Assembly (NCBI RefSeq): GCF_024169245.1 | Contig: NZ_JALJWP010000001.1 | Coordinates: forward strand, 1,799,501 to 1,863,500 | Direction: 5' to 3' | DNA: 64,000 nt | Source: Pseudomonas koreensis | GTDB taxonomy: Bacteria > Pseudomonadota > Gammaproteobacteria > Pseudomonadales > Pseudomonadaceae | Shown: positions 47,932 to 58,968 of the stretch, piece by piece | How positions within the stretch are numbered: position 1 is the stretch's first letter | Layout: every line of letters begins with the position of its first letter | Notes under the pieces: generated by a model | Seen by the model: only the letters and a program-made list of their open reading frames with translations | The model's database searches: none | What the model was told of the DNA's origin: nothing | Program-made: the position numbers and the translations under genes

Positions 47932-48744
47932 TCAGTGACCACGCAGGACCTGGGCAACGGTCGCGGCGTTATGGGCGAGGTGCAACGGATTGATCGTGCC
48001 GACAATAGCACTGGCGACGCCGGGCTGAGCGAACAGCAACTCGAAGCTGGCGCGCACCGGATCGACTCCGGGGCTCAGACAGACATGCCCGCTGGCCAGG
48101 GCTTTTTTTACCAGAATGGCTTTGGCGTGGGCAGCAGCATAGTCAATGACTGCCTTTTCGTTTTGTTCGTTCAGATTGTAGGTGACCATCGCGCAGTCGC
48201 CTTGCTCCAGCGCTTTCAAGCCGCCTTCGACGGTTTTGCCGGAAAACCCGAAGCCGCGAATCTTGCCCTCGGCCTTCAGCGCCGCGAGGGTGGCGTACAC
48301 CTCTTGGTGCTCGAGGATGGCCATGTCGTTGCCATCGGAGTGCACCAGAATCAGATCGATAAAATCCGTTTCCAGACGTTGCAGGCTGCGCTCGACCGAC
48401 ATCCGCGTGTGCGCGGCGCTGAAGTCATGGCGCGACACACCGTCGGCAAACTCTTCGCCGACCTTGCTGACGATCACCCAGTCCTGACGCTGACCACGCA
48501 GCAGCGGGCCGAGACGTTCTTCGCTGCGCCCGTAGGCCGGCGCGGTATCGATCAAGTTGATGCCCAGATCCCGCGCCTGACGCAGCAGCATGCGCGCTTC
48601 GTCATCACCGGGAATCTGGAAACCATTGGGGTATTTCACGCCCTGGTCGCGGCCGAGTTTGACCGTGCCCAGACCCAGCGGCGAAACCGACAGGCCGGTG
48701 CTGCCCAGCGGGCGATGCAGCTCGTGCAGAGTAGCGATGGTCAT
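47932..48744 (-). CDS. Aldo/keto reductase
   Basis: NADPH-dependent oxidoreductase of the aldo/keto reductase superfamily. The 270-residue product begins MTIATLHELHRPLGSTGLSV. It carries the catalytic-tetrad regions INLIDTAPAYGRSEERLGPL (Asp, Tyr), WVIVSKVG (Lys) and FIDLILVHSDG (His). The C-terminal cofactor region GVASAIVGTINPLHLAHNAA is also present. The long open frame extends upstream to 49122, but that part lies inside the next gene, so ATG 48744 is used. It overlaps the FAD oxidoreductase gene by 4 bp (ATGA), as expected for a two-gene operon (PAO1 about PA4992/PA4991). Confidence 0.93.
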   Translation of the reverse strand: MTIATLHELHRPLGSTGLSVSPLGLGTVKLGRDQGVKYPNGFQIPGDDEARMLLRQARDLGINLIDTAPAYGRSEERLGPLLRGQRQDWVIVSKVGEEFADGVSRHDFSAAHTRMSVERSLQRLETDFIDLILVHSDGNDMAILEHQEVYATLAALKAEGKIRGFGFSGKTVEGGLKALEQGDCAMVTYNLNEQNEKAVIDYAAAHAKAILVKKALASGHVCLSPGVDPVRASFELLFAQPGVASAIVGTINPLHLAHNAATVAQVLRGH

Positions 48745-49916
48745 GGCAGCAGTTGCTCCCAGGCGGGCACGCCGAGCGGCGGTTTCGGCAGTGGCGGCAA
48801 CGGCTCGGTCGCTTGCGGCTGGATGCCGTCGCGTTGCAAGGACGCGATGACGCGATCGGCGAAGTCCGGCGCCAGGGCCAGTTTGGTCGGCCAACCGACG
48901 AGCAGACGACCTTCCTCGGCGAGGAACGCGTTGTCCGGGCGGGTCAGGCCGGTTTGCAGCGGTTCGGCGCGGTCGACGCGCAGCGTGGCCCATTGCGTGG
49001 TGCTGAGGTCGATCCACGGCAGCAATTGGGCGATTTCCTGTTGCGCGGTGGCGATCTGTTCGGCCGGCTCGCGGGCCACGCCTTCGCTTTCGGCAATGTC
49101 GCCGCCCATGTACCAGACCCACTGGCCGTCAGCCGCCGGGTGCGTGGTCACAGTGATGCGCGGCTTGGTGCCGCCGCCCAGGCAGTGGGCGTACAGCGGT
49201 TTCAGCCCGGGGCCTTTGGCGAGGATCATGTGCAGCGGCCGGCGTTGCATGGCCGGCCGGCTCAGGCCCAGGGCTTCGAGCAATTCGGCGGTACCGGCGC
49301 CGGCGCTGAGGACGATGCGCTGGGCGCGGATCTCGCGGCCGTCGACTTTCAGGCCCACCAGCACGCCCGCTTCCAGCAGCGGCTCGATGACCTGACCGGC
49401 GAGCAGACCGTCACCGGCCAGCTCGGCCAGACGCTGGATCAGGCTCGGTACGTCGACCACCAGTTCGGCGAGACGGTAGACCTTGCCCTTGAAACGCTTG
49501 TCTTGCAGGGCCGGCGGCAGTTCGTCGCCCTTGACCTGATCGACCCGGCCACGCACGGCTTTGCTGGCGAAGAAACTGGTGAGGTTGCCGGCGAGGGTGC
49601 CCGGCGACCACAGGTAATGCGCTTCGGACAGCAGGCGCACGCCGGACAAGTCCAGCTCGCCATTGCCGGCCAGCGCCTCGCGCCAGCGGCGCGGCATATC
49701 GGCGATGGCTTCCGAGGCGCCGGTCAGCGCACCGTGCAGCGCGTATTTTGCGCCGCCATGGATGATGCCCTGGGACTTCACGCTCTGCCCGCCACCGAGG
49801 CTGGCGCTTTCCACCAGTACGGTCGAAAAACCCTGGCGGCGCAGGCGCGCATTCAGCCAGAGGCCGGCGACACCAGCGCCGACAATCAGAACGTCGGTGG
49901 AAATAACGGATGGCAT
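48741..49916 (-). CDS. FAD-dependent oxidoreductase
   Basis: DAO-type flavoenzyme (391 residues), substrate unknown. It starts MPSVISTDVLIVGAGVAGLW with the dinucleotide-binding GAGVAGLW, followed by VLVESASLGGGQSVKSQGII. It has AQRIVLSAGAGTAELLEALG in the middle and a C-terminal VGWPTKLALAPDFADRVIAS. ATG 49916 is the first in frame. First gene of a pair with the aldo/keto reductase, so the two enzymes may act on related compounds. A REP doublet lies upstream. Confidence 0.9.
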   Translation of the reverse strand: MPSVISTDVLIVGAGVAGLWLNARLRRQGFSTVLVESASLGGGQSVKSQGIIHGGAKYALHGALTGASEAIADMPRRWREALAGNGELDLSGVRLLSEAHYLWSPGTLAGNLTSFFASKAVRGRVDQVKGDELPPALQDKRFKGKVYRLAELVVDVPSLIQRLAELAGDGLLAGQVIEPLLEAGVLVGLKVDGREIRAQRIVLSAGAGTAELLEALGLSRPAMQRRPLHMILAKGPGLKPLYAHCLGGGTKPRITVTTHPAADGQWVWYMGGDIAESEGVAREPAEQIATAQQEIAQLLPWIDLSTTQWATLRVDRAEPLQTGLTRPDNAFLAEEGRLLVGWPTKLALAPDFADRVIASLQRDGIQPQATEPLPPLPKPPLGVPAWEQLLP

Positions 49917-50005
49917 GCAGCGACCTCAGTGTTCAAGACGAGGGCGCAGTATACAGACTCGGGAAAAGGGCGGATTTGTCGATGATCAACTGGCTGAGCG
50001 CGAAA

Positions 50006-50100
50006 CCTGTAGGAGTGAGCCTGCTCGCGATGGCGGTGTAGCAGGCGACATGAATGTTGAATGACAGACCGCTATCGCGAGCAGGCTCACTCCTACAGGG
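50006..50100. repeat. REP doublet, family B
   Basis: Inverted arms CCTGTAGGAGTGAGCCTGCT and AGCAGGCTCACTCCTACAGG around a divergent centre, between the SMR pump gene's 3' end and the oxidoreductase gene's 5' side. Confidence 0.92.
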
Positions 50101-50115
50101 GAGATGTGTTTGTGG

Positions 50116-50448
50116 TTAATGCCCCGCGGTCTTGGAGAACAGCTGAATCACAACGACCCCCAGCACGATCAACGCCATCCCCAGCATTGCCGGTACATCG
50201 AGCTTTTGCCCGTAGATAAACAGCGCCGCGACGCTGACCATGACAATGCCCATCCCCGCCCAGACAGCGTAGGCAACGCCCACCGGTACGGTGCGTACCA
50301 CCAGCGTCAGCATCCAGAACGCAATCGCGTAACCGACAATGACCAGAATCAATGGCAGTGGCGTGCTGAAGCCTTTGACCGCTTTCATCGAAACGGTGGC
50401 GATCACTTCGGCGCAGATGGCGATGGCCAGATAGACGTAGGCGTTCAT
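50116..50448 (-). CDS. emrE: Small multidrug resistance efflux protein EmrE-like
   Basis: Proton-driven exporter of small cationic compounds, inner membrane. The 110-residue product has four hydrophobic helices and the essential Glu14 in LAIAICAEVIATVSMK, plus the family blocks VPVGVAYAVWAGMGIV and LIVLGVVVIQLFSK. PAO1 EmrE is PA4990, at the same relative place. It is divergent from a LysR gene, whose product may regulate it. Confidence 0.93.
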   Translation of the reverse strand: MNAYVYLAIAICAEVIATVSMKAVKGFSTPLPLILVIVGYAIAFWMLTLVVRTVPVGVAYAVWAGMGIVMVSVAALFIYGQKLDVPAMLGMALIVLGVVVIQLFSKTAGH

Positions 50449-50557
50449 GATTTCAATCCCTCAGATAAATCGTTGCTTGCTAAGGCGACATTCTAGGGAT
50501 TGCTCAGATGGGGTAAAGTCATTACCTATCTGTTCTGAAGATGGGTTTGAAGCCGGC

Positions 50558-51454
50558 ATGCAATGGAATCTTGAGCAGTTGCGCATATTTGTCGACGTTG
50601 CCGAGCAACGTTCGTTTTCCGCCGTGGCGCGGCGGCAGCGCAAGGCGCAATCGGCGATCAGCAGCGCTGTGGCGATGCTCGAAGCGGATTTGGGCGTGAG
50701 CCTGTTCGAGCGCAGCAGTGGCCGCCAGCCGACTCTTACCGAGGCGGGCGCGGCATTGCTGGAAGAGGCCCGCGAAGTGTTGCGCCAGTGCGAGCGCCTC
50801 AATGGCCGCGCCATGGCCATGCTGCGCGGCCAGGAGGCGCAGCTACGTGTGGCCCAGGACGAGGCGATGCCGTATCAGGCACTGGTGGAAAGTTTCGGCG
50901 AACTGGCCGAGCAGTTTCCCAGCCTGGAAGTGCAACTGACCAGCGCCGCCCAGGGCGAAGTCGCGCGAAAACTGGTCGAGCGTCGCGCCGATCTCGGCCT
51001 GCTCTTCTATCACGATGAAATCCCCGAGGCCCTTGAGCGCCGCGTGCTCGGCAGCGTTGAAATGGTCACGGTCTGCGGCGTCAAGCATCCGCTGGCGCAG
51101 CAGCCTTACGTGACCTGTCAGCAACTGGCGCAACATCGGCAACTGCTGATGTCGACGCAGACAAGCGTCTACCCCGGCAACGAGCCGGCCAGCCCACAGG
51201 TGTGGCGCGCCGACAGCTTTTACGTGATGTCCGAATGGCTGGTGCGCGATCTCGGTTGGGCGTGGTTGCCGCGCCACGTTGTGCAGTACTCGGCGTATCA
51301 GGGCCTGATGGTCGAGCTCGACAGCGAATGGACGCCGCCGGCGCTGGTGGTGGAGCTGGTCTGGCGCCGCGACGAACCGCTCGGCCCGGCCGCACGCTGG
51401 CTGGCGGAACGTTTTGCCGTGCACTTGCGGGCGATCGGCGACAAAAGCCGATAA
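50558..51454 (+). CDS. LysR-type transcriptional regulator
   Basis: A 298-residue LysR-type regulator. The winged helix-turn-helix is at the N terminus (LRIFVDVAEQRSFSAVARRQ, then QSAISSAVAMLEADLGVSLF). A linker helix follows, then a substrate-binding domain (LRVAQDEAMPYQALVESFGE and LGLLFYHDEIPEALERR). ATG 50558 (MQWNLEQLRIFVDVAE) is the family-consistent start; the upstream in-frame ATG would extend into the divergent promoter. Divergent from the emrE-like gene, so it probably controls that gene and itself. Effector unknown. Confidence 0.93.
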   Translation: MQWNLEQLRIFVDVAEQRSFSAVARRQRKAQSAISSAVAMLEADLGVSLFERSSGRQPTLTEAGAALLEEAREVLRQCERLNGRAMAMLRGQEAQLRVAQDEAMPYQALVESFGELAEQFPSLEVQLTSAAQGEVARKLVERRADLGLLFYHDEIPEALERRVLGSVEMVTVCGVKHPLAQQPYVTCQQLAQHRQLLMSTQTSVYPGNEPASPQVWRADSFYVMSEWLVRDLGWAWLPRHVVQYSAYQGLMVELDSEWTPPALVVELVWRRDEPLGPAARWLAERFAVHLRAIGDKSR

Positions 51455-51465
51455 ACTCCGCCGCC

Positions 51466-52740
51466 ATGAATAGAACTCTCTACACCGCGCTGTTTTATCT
51501 GGGGCTGCCATTGGTGGCGATTCGGCTGTGGCTGCGCGCGCGCAAGGCGCCAGCGTATGCCAAGCGCATTGGCGAGCGCTTCACTTACGGCATGCCGACC
51601 TTGCAGCCCGGCGGCATCTGGGTGCATGCGGTGTCGGTGGGCGAAAGCATTGCTGCCGCGCCGATGATTCGCGCTCTGCTGGAACGCTATCCGACGCTGC
51701 CCATCACCGTGACCTGCATGACCCCGACCGGCTCGGAACGTATCCAGGCACTGTTCGCCAACGAGCCGCGCATCCAGCATTGTTATTTGCCGTACGACTT
51801 GCCCTGCGCAGCGGCACGCTTTCTTGATCGCGTGCAGCCCAGGCTTGCAGTGATCATGGAAACCGAGCTGTGGCCCAACCATATTCATCAATGTGCCAAG
51901 CGCGGGATACCGGTCGGGCTGGCCAATGGACGCTTGTCCGAGCGTTCGGCACGTGGTTATGGGCGCTTGCGCAAACTCACTGCGCCGATGCTGGCGGAAA
52001 TAAGTTTGTTCGCCATACAGACCGAGGCCGAAGCCCAGCGCTTCCGTGATCTCGGCGCACGTGCGGAAACAGTGGAAGTCACCGGCTCGATCAAATTCGA
52101 TCTGACAATCGACCCGCAACTGCTGCAACGTGCGGCCGAATTGCGTAGCCAATGGCAGGCTCAGGATCGTCCGGTGTGGATCGCCGCCAGCACCCACGAA
52201 GGCGAAGACGAAGTGGTATTGAATGCCCATCGTCGCCTGTTGGCCTGTCACCCGGATGCATTGTTGATTCTGGTCCCACGCCACCCGGAACGTTTCAACT
52301 CGGTGTTCGAACTGTGCCAGCGCGAAGGCTTCGCCACGGTGCGCCGTTCGACTGGGGCCAATGTCGATCCACAGACTTCTGTGCTGCTTGGCGACACCAT
52401 GGGCGAGTTGCTGTTTCTCTATGCCCTGGCCGACAGTGCCTTTGTCGGCGGCAGTCTGGTCCCGAGCGGCGGGCACAACCTGCTCGAACCTGCCGCGCTG
52501 GCAAAACCGGTGCTCAGCGGCCCGCACCTGTTCAACTTCCTCGATATCGCCGCGCAGATGCGCGAAGCCGGGGCGTTGGTCGAAGTCGATGACGCCGAAG
52601 GCTTGGCGATTGAAGTGCAGCGCTTGTTCGAATTGCCGCGTGATGCGCAGCGCATGGCTGAGGCCGGGCTGGCGGTGATGCGCCGCAATCAGGGCGCGTT
52701 GCAGCGTTTGCTGGATGGCTTGGGCAGGTTGATCAAGTAA
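51466..52740 (+). CDS. waaA: Kdo transferase WaaA
   Basis: 3-deoxy-D-manno-octulosonic acid transferase; attaches Kdo to lipid IVA at the inner membrane. The 424-residue product starts MNRTLYTALFYLGLPLVAIR (N-terminal anchor). It shows GGIWVHAVSVGESIAAAPMI with the catalytic Glu, TVTCMTPTGSERIQALF, MFTELWPN-type VIMETELWPNHIHQCAKRGI, and the C-terminal donor-site DSAFVGGSLVPSGGHNLLEP. ATG 51466 starts 11 bp after the LysR stop. The PAO1 order (PA4989 LysR, PA4988 waaA) is the same. Confidence 0.97.
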   Translation: MNRTLYTALFYLGLPLVAIRLWLRARKAPAYAKRIGERFTYGMPTLQPGGIWVHAVSVGESIAAAPMIRALLERYPTLPITVTCMTPTGSERIQALFANEPRIQHCYLPYDLPCAAARFLDRVQPRLAVIMETELWPNHIHQCAKRGIPVGLANGRLSERSARGYGRLRKLTAPMLAEISLFAIQTEAEAQRFRDLGARAETVEVTGSIKFDLTIDPQLLQRAAELRSQWQAQDRPVWIAASTHEGEDEVVLNAHRRLLACHPDALLILVPRHPERFNSVFELCQREGFATVRRSTGANVDPQTSVLLGDTMGELLFLYALADSAFVGGSLVPSGGHNLLEPAALAKPVLSGPHLFNFLDIAAQMREAGALVEVDDAEGLAIEVQRLFELPRDAQRMAEAGLAVMRRNQGALQRLLDGLGRLIK

Positions 52741-52743
52741 GTG

Positions 52744-52819
52744 AAAAGATCGCAGCCTTCGGCAGCTCCTGCAGGGAAATGCATTCCAACTGTAGGTGCT
52801 GTCGAAGGCTGCGATCTTT
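52744..52819. repeat. REP palindrome, family A
   Basis: AAAAGATCGCAGCCTTCGGC on the left, complementary arm with a few changes (GTAGGTGCTGTCGAAGGCTG) on the right. It lies between the convergent ends of waaA and opmH. Confidence 0.88.
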
Positions 52820-52830
52820 GCTTTTAAGGC

Positions 52831-54264
52831 TTAAGGCCGCGCCTTGAGCTGCGCCTCGGCAGCCTTGGCCAGATCCGGCGGCAGGAAGTCCTTGTCCGGG
52901 TTGTAATCGGCTTTCAGATAGCGCCGCAGATCTTCCAGATCACCCGGGTTCAGCGTGCCCGCCGCCTGCTTCAGGCGCAGGTTGTCGAGAATGTAGTCGT
53001 AGCGCGTGTTGTTGTAGTTGCGCACCGAGGTGTACAGCTGGCGCTGCGCGTCGAGGACGTCGACGATGTTGCGCGTACCGACCTGATAACCGATTTCAGT
53101 GGCTTCCACGGCGCTCTGGTTAGAGATGATCGACTGGCGACGCGCCTGCACCTGCTCGACGTCGGTGTTCACCGCGCGGTGCAGATTGCGGGTGTTTTCC
53201 ACTACCTGCCGGCGCAGCGATTCGCGCTGCTGTTCGCTCTGATCCAGTTGCGCATAGGACTGACGCACTTGCGAACTGGTCAGCCCGCCGCTGTAGATCG
53301 GAATGTTCAACTGCAGGCCCAGGGTGCTCTGCTCGACGTTGCCGCCGTAGGGCACGCCGAAGGAATTCGGGTTGCCGAAACCCAGTGCGTCGTTGTCGCC
53401 TTTCTCGTATCTCGCCACCGCGTCGAGGGTCGGCAAGTGGCCGGCCTTGCGCTGCTTGAGCGTCTGCTCGGCGGAGCTGACCGCGTAGTTGCTGGCGAGC
53501 AGATTGAGGTTCTGCCGCGCCGCCGTATCGACCCAGGATTTCGCATCGTTGGGCGCTGGCGGCAGGATCGGCAGCGTATGGACGATGCCCTGAATCGAGT
53601 TGTACTGACGGTTGGTCAGGGTGATCAGCGCTTCGAAGGCGTCATCGACCTGACGCTGGGCAACGATGCGGTTGGCCCGTGCGGTGTCGTAACTGGCCTG
53701 CGATTGCAGCACATCAGTCTTGTCCGAGAGGCCGACATCGAAGCGCTCGTTGGATTGATCGAGCTGACGTTTGAACGCCGCTTCTTCAGCCTTGGTCGAG
53801 GCCAGATTGTCCTGGCTGCGCAACACATTGAAGTAGCTTTCGGCGCTCTGCAGGATCAGGTTCTGTTCAGTGGCCGAGAGCTGCAGCGCGGCCTGTTCGT
53901 TGACGTCCTTGGCGGCCTGGTACTGGAACCAGCGATCGGCGCGGAACAATGGCTGCGCCAGCGTCGCCTGATAGGAGTGCGCGCTGCGGTTGGCAATGGC
54001 CGAGGGCTGGTCGATCGAGGTGCGCACGTCGGCGACTTCGGCGCCACCGGACAGGTTCGGCAACAGACCGGCGCGGGCCTGCGGCACCACTTCTTTCTGC
54101 GCACCGTACTGGGCGCGAGCCGCCGCCAGATCGGCGTTGTTGTCGACCGCTTCCTGGTAGACGCTGACCAGATCGGTTTTGGTCGACAAGGGTGCTTCCG
54201 CTGCCCAGGCCATTGTGTTGGACGCACAGGACACGGCAACAGCCAGTGAAAGTTTGCGCAGCAT
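52831..54264 (-). CDS. opmH: TolC family outer-membrane channel OpmH
   Basis: Outer-membrane efflux/secretion channel of the TolC family. The 477-residue product has a signal peptide (MLRKLSLAVAVSCASNTMAW, then AAEAP) and the duplicated TolC fold. In the first half, LVSVYQEAVDNNADLAAARA and LAQPLFRADRW; in the second, VARYEKGDND..., STLGLQLNIPIYSGGLTSSQ, and EIGYQVGTRNIVDVLDAQRQ. ATG 54264 is chosen because it starts the signal peptide. Divergent from thiC, as PAO1 opmH (PA4974) is. Confidence 0.94.
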   Translation of the reverse strand: MLRKLSLAVAVSCASNTMAWAAEAPLSTKTDLVSVYQEAVDNNADLAAARAQYGAQKEVVPQARAGLLPNLSGGAEVADVRTSIDQPSAIANRSAHSYQATLAQPLFRADRWFQYQAAKDVNEQAALQLSATEQNLILQSAESYFNVLRSQDNLASTKAEEAAFKRQLDQSNERFDVGLSDKTDVLQSQASYDTARANRIVAQRQVDDAFEALITLTNRQYNSIQGIVHTLPILPPAPNDAKSWVDTAARQNLNLLASNYAVSSAEQTLKQRKAGHLPTLDAVARYEKGDNDALGFGNPNSFGVPYGGNVEQSTLGLQLNIPIYSGGLTSSQVRQSYAQLDQSEQQRESLRRQVVENTRNLHRAVNTDVEQVQARRQSIISNQSAVEATEIGYQVGTRNIVDVLDAQRQLYTSVRNYNNTRYDYILDNLRLKQAAGTLNPGDLEDLRRYLKADYNPDKDFLPPDLAKAAEAQLKARP

Positions 54265-54436
54265 GAGGCGATCCCTAGCATGAATATTATGGAAGTAATC
54301 CGGGCGCCAAAGGTAAGGCGCAGCCCGCACAGCGTCAAGGCTGAGCGGGGCAAAGCGAGTGTAGTTGCGCATTGCTCCGGCAACAATCGGGCAAGTCTGT
54401 GTATTTACGCCATTCATCATGGCGTTCGCTGCGGTG

Positions 54437-54466
54437 TTGGCGTTCCTCGGCGGTTGTGTCTAGACT
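54437..54466 (+). promoter_or_regulatory. Candidate promoter of thiC transcript
   Basis: TTGGCG (54437-54442) and TAGACT (54461-54466) with an 18-bp spacer. Transcription would start about 54473, right before the first riboswitch stem, which supports the assignment. Confidence 0.5.
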
Positions 54467-54475
54467 GGCCGGGTT

Positions 54476-56609
<2,134 letters not shown>

Positions 56610-56624
56610 CCTGGCCTGAGAAGG

Positions 56625-56696
56625 CCCCTTCGCGAGCACGCTCGCTCCCACTTTGGAACGCGTTCCTCTGTAAGAGCGAGCCTGCTCGCGAATGCG
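56625..56696. repeat. REP doublet, family B, reversed arrangement
   Basis: Here the TTCGCGAGCACGCTCGCTCC arm comes first and TAAGAGCGAGCCTGCTCGCG second, the reverse of the other family B pairs. It sits between thiC and cytX. Confidence 0.82.
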
Positions 56697-56734
56697 GTCG
56701 ACACAACAACAATTGTCCCTCTGAGATAACACCC

Positions 56735-58027
56735 TTGAGCATTCAACCCGGCACCTATTCTCCCGACCTCGCCGTACCCGCCGATCGGCGTGTCTTTGGC
56801 GGGCGCGATCTGTTTTCCCTGTGGTTCTCCCTCGGCATCGGCCTGATGGTTTTGCAGACCGGCGCATTGCTCGCGCCGGGTCTGGGTCTGTCCGGTTCTT
56901 TGCTGGCGATCTTCCTCGGCACGCTGGTCGGCGTGCTGTTGCTGGCTGCAGTCGGCGTGATCGGCAGCGACACCGGCCTGTCATCGATGGCGGCGCTGAA
57001 GCTCAGCCTCGGCCGCAAAGGCGCGAGCCTGCCGGCATTGCTGAATCTGCTGCAACTGATCGGTTGGGGCTCGTTCGAAATCATCGTCATGCGCGATGCT
57101 GCCAGCCTGCTCGGCACCCGTGCCTTCAGTGAAGGCTCGCTGTGGGCCAATCCGATCCTGTGGACGCTGTTCTTCGGGGCGCTGGCGACCTTGCTCGCGG
57201 TGAGCGGGCCGTTGACGTTCGTGCGGCAGATTCTGCGCAAATGGGGCATCTGGCTGCTGCTCGCGGCGTGCCTGTGGCTGACCTGGAACCTGTTCGCCAA
57301 AGCCGACCTCGCGGCACTGTGGGCGCGCGCCGGTGACGGTTCGATGCCGTTTGCCGTGGGCTTCGACATTGCTATCGCCATGCCGCTGTCGTGGCTGCCG
57401 CTGATTGCCGACTACTCGCGTTTCGGCAAACGTGCGAAGAACGTATTCGGTGGCACGGCGGTGGGTTTTTTCATCGGCAACTTCTGGCTGATGAGCCTTG
57501 GCGTGGCCTACACCCTGGCGTTCGCGCCGAGCGGTGAAGTCAACGCGCTGCTGTTGGCCTTGGCTGGCGCCGGTCTGGGCATTCCGCTGTTGCTGATTCT
57601 GCTCGACGAGTCGGAAAACGCTTTCGCCGATATTCATTCGGCAGCGGTATCGAGCGGGATTCTGTTGCGCCTGAAAGTCGAGCACCTGGCCTTGGCTATC
57701 GGCGTGATTTGCACGCTTATCGCTCTGCTGGCGCCATTGGCGCAGTACCAGAATTTCCTGTTGCTGATCGGCTCGGTGTTTGCGCCGTTGTTCGGCGTGG
57801 TGCTGGTCGATCACTTCATCCTGCGCAAGCGCAGTGCTCAGGTCGCTTCAGCCGCATTGCGCTGGCCGGCGTTGCTGGCGTGGCTGGGTGGGGTCAGCAC
57901 TTACCACTTGCTGGCGAATCTGTATCCGGATGTCGGCGCCACCCTGCCGGCGCTGGTGCTGGCAGGGCTGCTGCAATTAATCCTGGGCCGGGCTTTCAGT
58001 TACGGCCGGGAAACAGCTCAGGCTTGA
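56735..58027 (+). CDS. cytX: Putative hydroxymethylpyrimidine transporter CytX
   Basis: NCS1-family membrane transporter (430 residues, about 12 helices). The CytX subgroup is associated with thiamine biosynthesis genes and is thought to import HMP, the product ThiC makes in phosphorylated form. It shows RVFGGRDLFSLWFSLGIGLM near the N terminus and WLPLIADYSRFGKRAKNVFG in the middle, both NCS1-like. The apparent start is TTG 56735 (MSIQPGTYSPDLAVPAD); its ribosome binding site is poor, so a different start is possible. It lies 125 bp after thiC beyond a REP, so it may or may not share the transcript. Confidence 0.82.
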   Translation: MSIQPGTYSPDLAVPADRRVFGGRDLFSLWFSLGIGLMVLQTGALLAPGLGLSGSLLAIFLGTLVGVLLLAAVGVIGSDTGLSSMAALKLSLGRKGASLPALLNLLQLIGWGSFEIIVMRDAASLLGTRAFSEGSLWANPILWTLFFGALATLLAVSGPLTFVRQILRKWGIWLLLAACLWLTWNLFAKADLAALWARAGDGSMPFAVGFDIAIAMPLSWLPLIADYSRFGKRAKNVFGGTAVGFFIGNFWLMSLGVAYTLAFAPSGEVNALLLALAGAGLGIPLLLILLDESENAFADIHSAAVSSGILLRLKVEHLALAIGVICTLIALLAPLAQYQNFLLLIGSVFAPLFGVVLVDHFILRKRSAQVASAALRWPALLAWLGGVSTYHLLANLYPDVGATLPALVLAGLLQLILGRAFSYGRETAQA

Positions 58028-58742
58028 GAATGCCGTTCAGGCGCGGATAAGGAATCTTCAGTTCGACGTGGCCCAGCGCGTAAGGCGCGATGGTGGTCAC
58101 GTCGTACTTGAGGATCACGCCACCGTAGGTCAGCGCCACGTGCGGGGTTTTCACGAACGGCCAGTTCGCGACGAATTCAGCCTCCTGATCGAGTTTGGTG
58201 CTGATCAGCCAGCTGTTGTGCGCCACTTGCGCGGCTTTCCAGAACGCCTCTTCCTGACCCGGCAGCAACATGTCCGACAGGTTCAGCACCTTGTGCTGCT
58301 GGCGCGAATAGTTGATGAAACCGCGACCCGGAGTGCCATGGGCGCCGCCGGTGTCGAGGTAGCTCGAGAGCTCGATGATCACCAGTCCGTCATGCTGCTC
58401 GCGTACTTTCGCTTGCAGGTAGCTGCTGTTGCGCGGGCCGGCGCTGGCCAGGAACTGCTCGCGGTAGGCGGCCAGGGTTGGCGCTACGGGTGCGTTCTTC
58501 TCGGTGCGGGTCATTTGCAGCAGACGCTTTTCGATGATGCCGTCCAGTGCCGGCTCATCCGGGAAGCGCAGGGTGTCGATGTTCACCAACGGGCAATCGG
58601 GGTTGGAACAGCCGGGTTTGAGTTGTTCCGAGGCGTCGCGGGTGGTTTCCAGCGGCGTGCGATAGTTGGGCTGGAACAGGCTGGCACAGGCGCCCAGAGT
58701 CAGGGCAATAGCGGCCACAGAGGCGATTTTGAAAAGCGACAT
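57996..58742 (-). CDS. RsiV/DUF3298-type lipoprotein
   Basis: Predicted lipoprotein of 248 residues with signal MSLFKIASVAAIALTLGAC and a lipobox ending at Cys19. The mature part resembles RsiV-like/DUF3298 proteins: EIIKKRLLQ-type helix (DGIIEKRLLQMTRTEKNAP), then VIIELSSYLDTGGAHGTPGR with the family's G-G-A-H-G block, then LNLSDMLLPGQEEAFWKAAQ and a C-terminal PYALGHVELKIPYPRLNGIL. Its 3' end overlaps the cytX 3' end by 32 bp on the opposite strand. Role unknown, probably periplasmic or outer-membrane. Confidence 0.85.
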   Translation of the reverse strand: MSLFKIASVAAIALTLGACASLFQPNYRTPLETTRDASEQLKPGCSNPDCPLVNIDTLRFPDEPALDGIIEKRLLQMTRTEKNAPVAPTLAAYREQFLASAGPRNSSYLQAKVREQHDGLVIIELSSYLDTGGAHGTPGRGFINYSRQQHKVLNLSDMLLPGQEEAFWKAAQVAHNSWLISTKLDQEAEFVANWPFVKTPHVALTYGGVILKYDVTTIAPYALGHVELKIPYPRLNGILKPELFPGRN

Positions 58743-58968
58743 GGGCGTCCTTTCGAAAGCAGGGGAAGGCGAAAAGTTACCGCTTCGACTCTCAACGAGG
58801 CAGTCAGTTCGCCACTAAGCTAATTAGAGTGGGTTTCACTGTCACCGTCCATCCCGCTGACGGTAAAGGGGCTGCATCAAACGGTGCGGGCGCGTTAGGA
58901 TGGCGCGAAGTCGAGGTTGCCGGTAACGCACGCAGCCTCGTGATGGATGTGCAGTAAAGAGGATGCTT

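Noticed and set aside
48745..49122. Upstream extension of the aldo/keto reductase to 396 codons
   Set aside because: The extra part is Arg/Pro-rich and out of frame within the FAD oxidoreductase gene; the ATG at 48744 starts the family sequence and overlaps the upstream stop by 4 bp.
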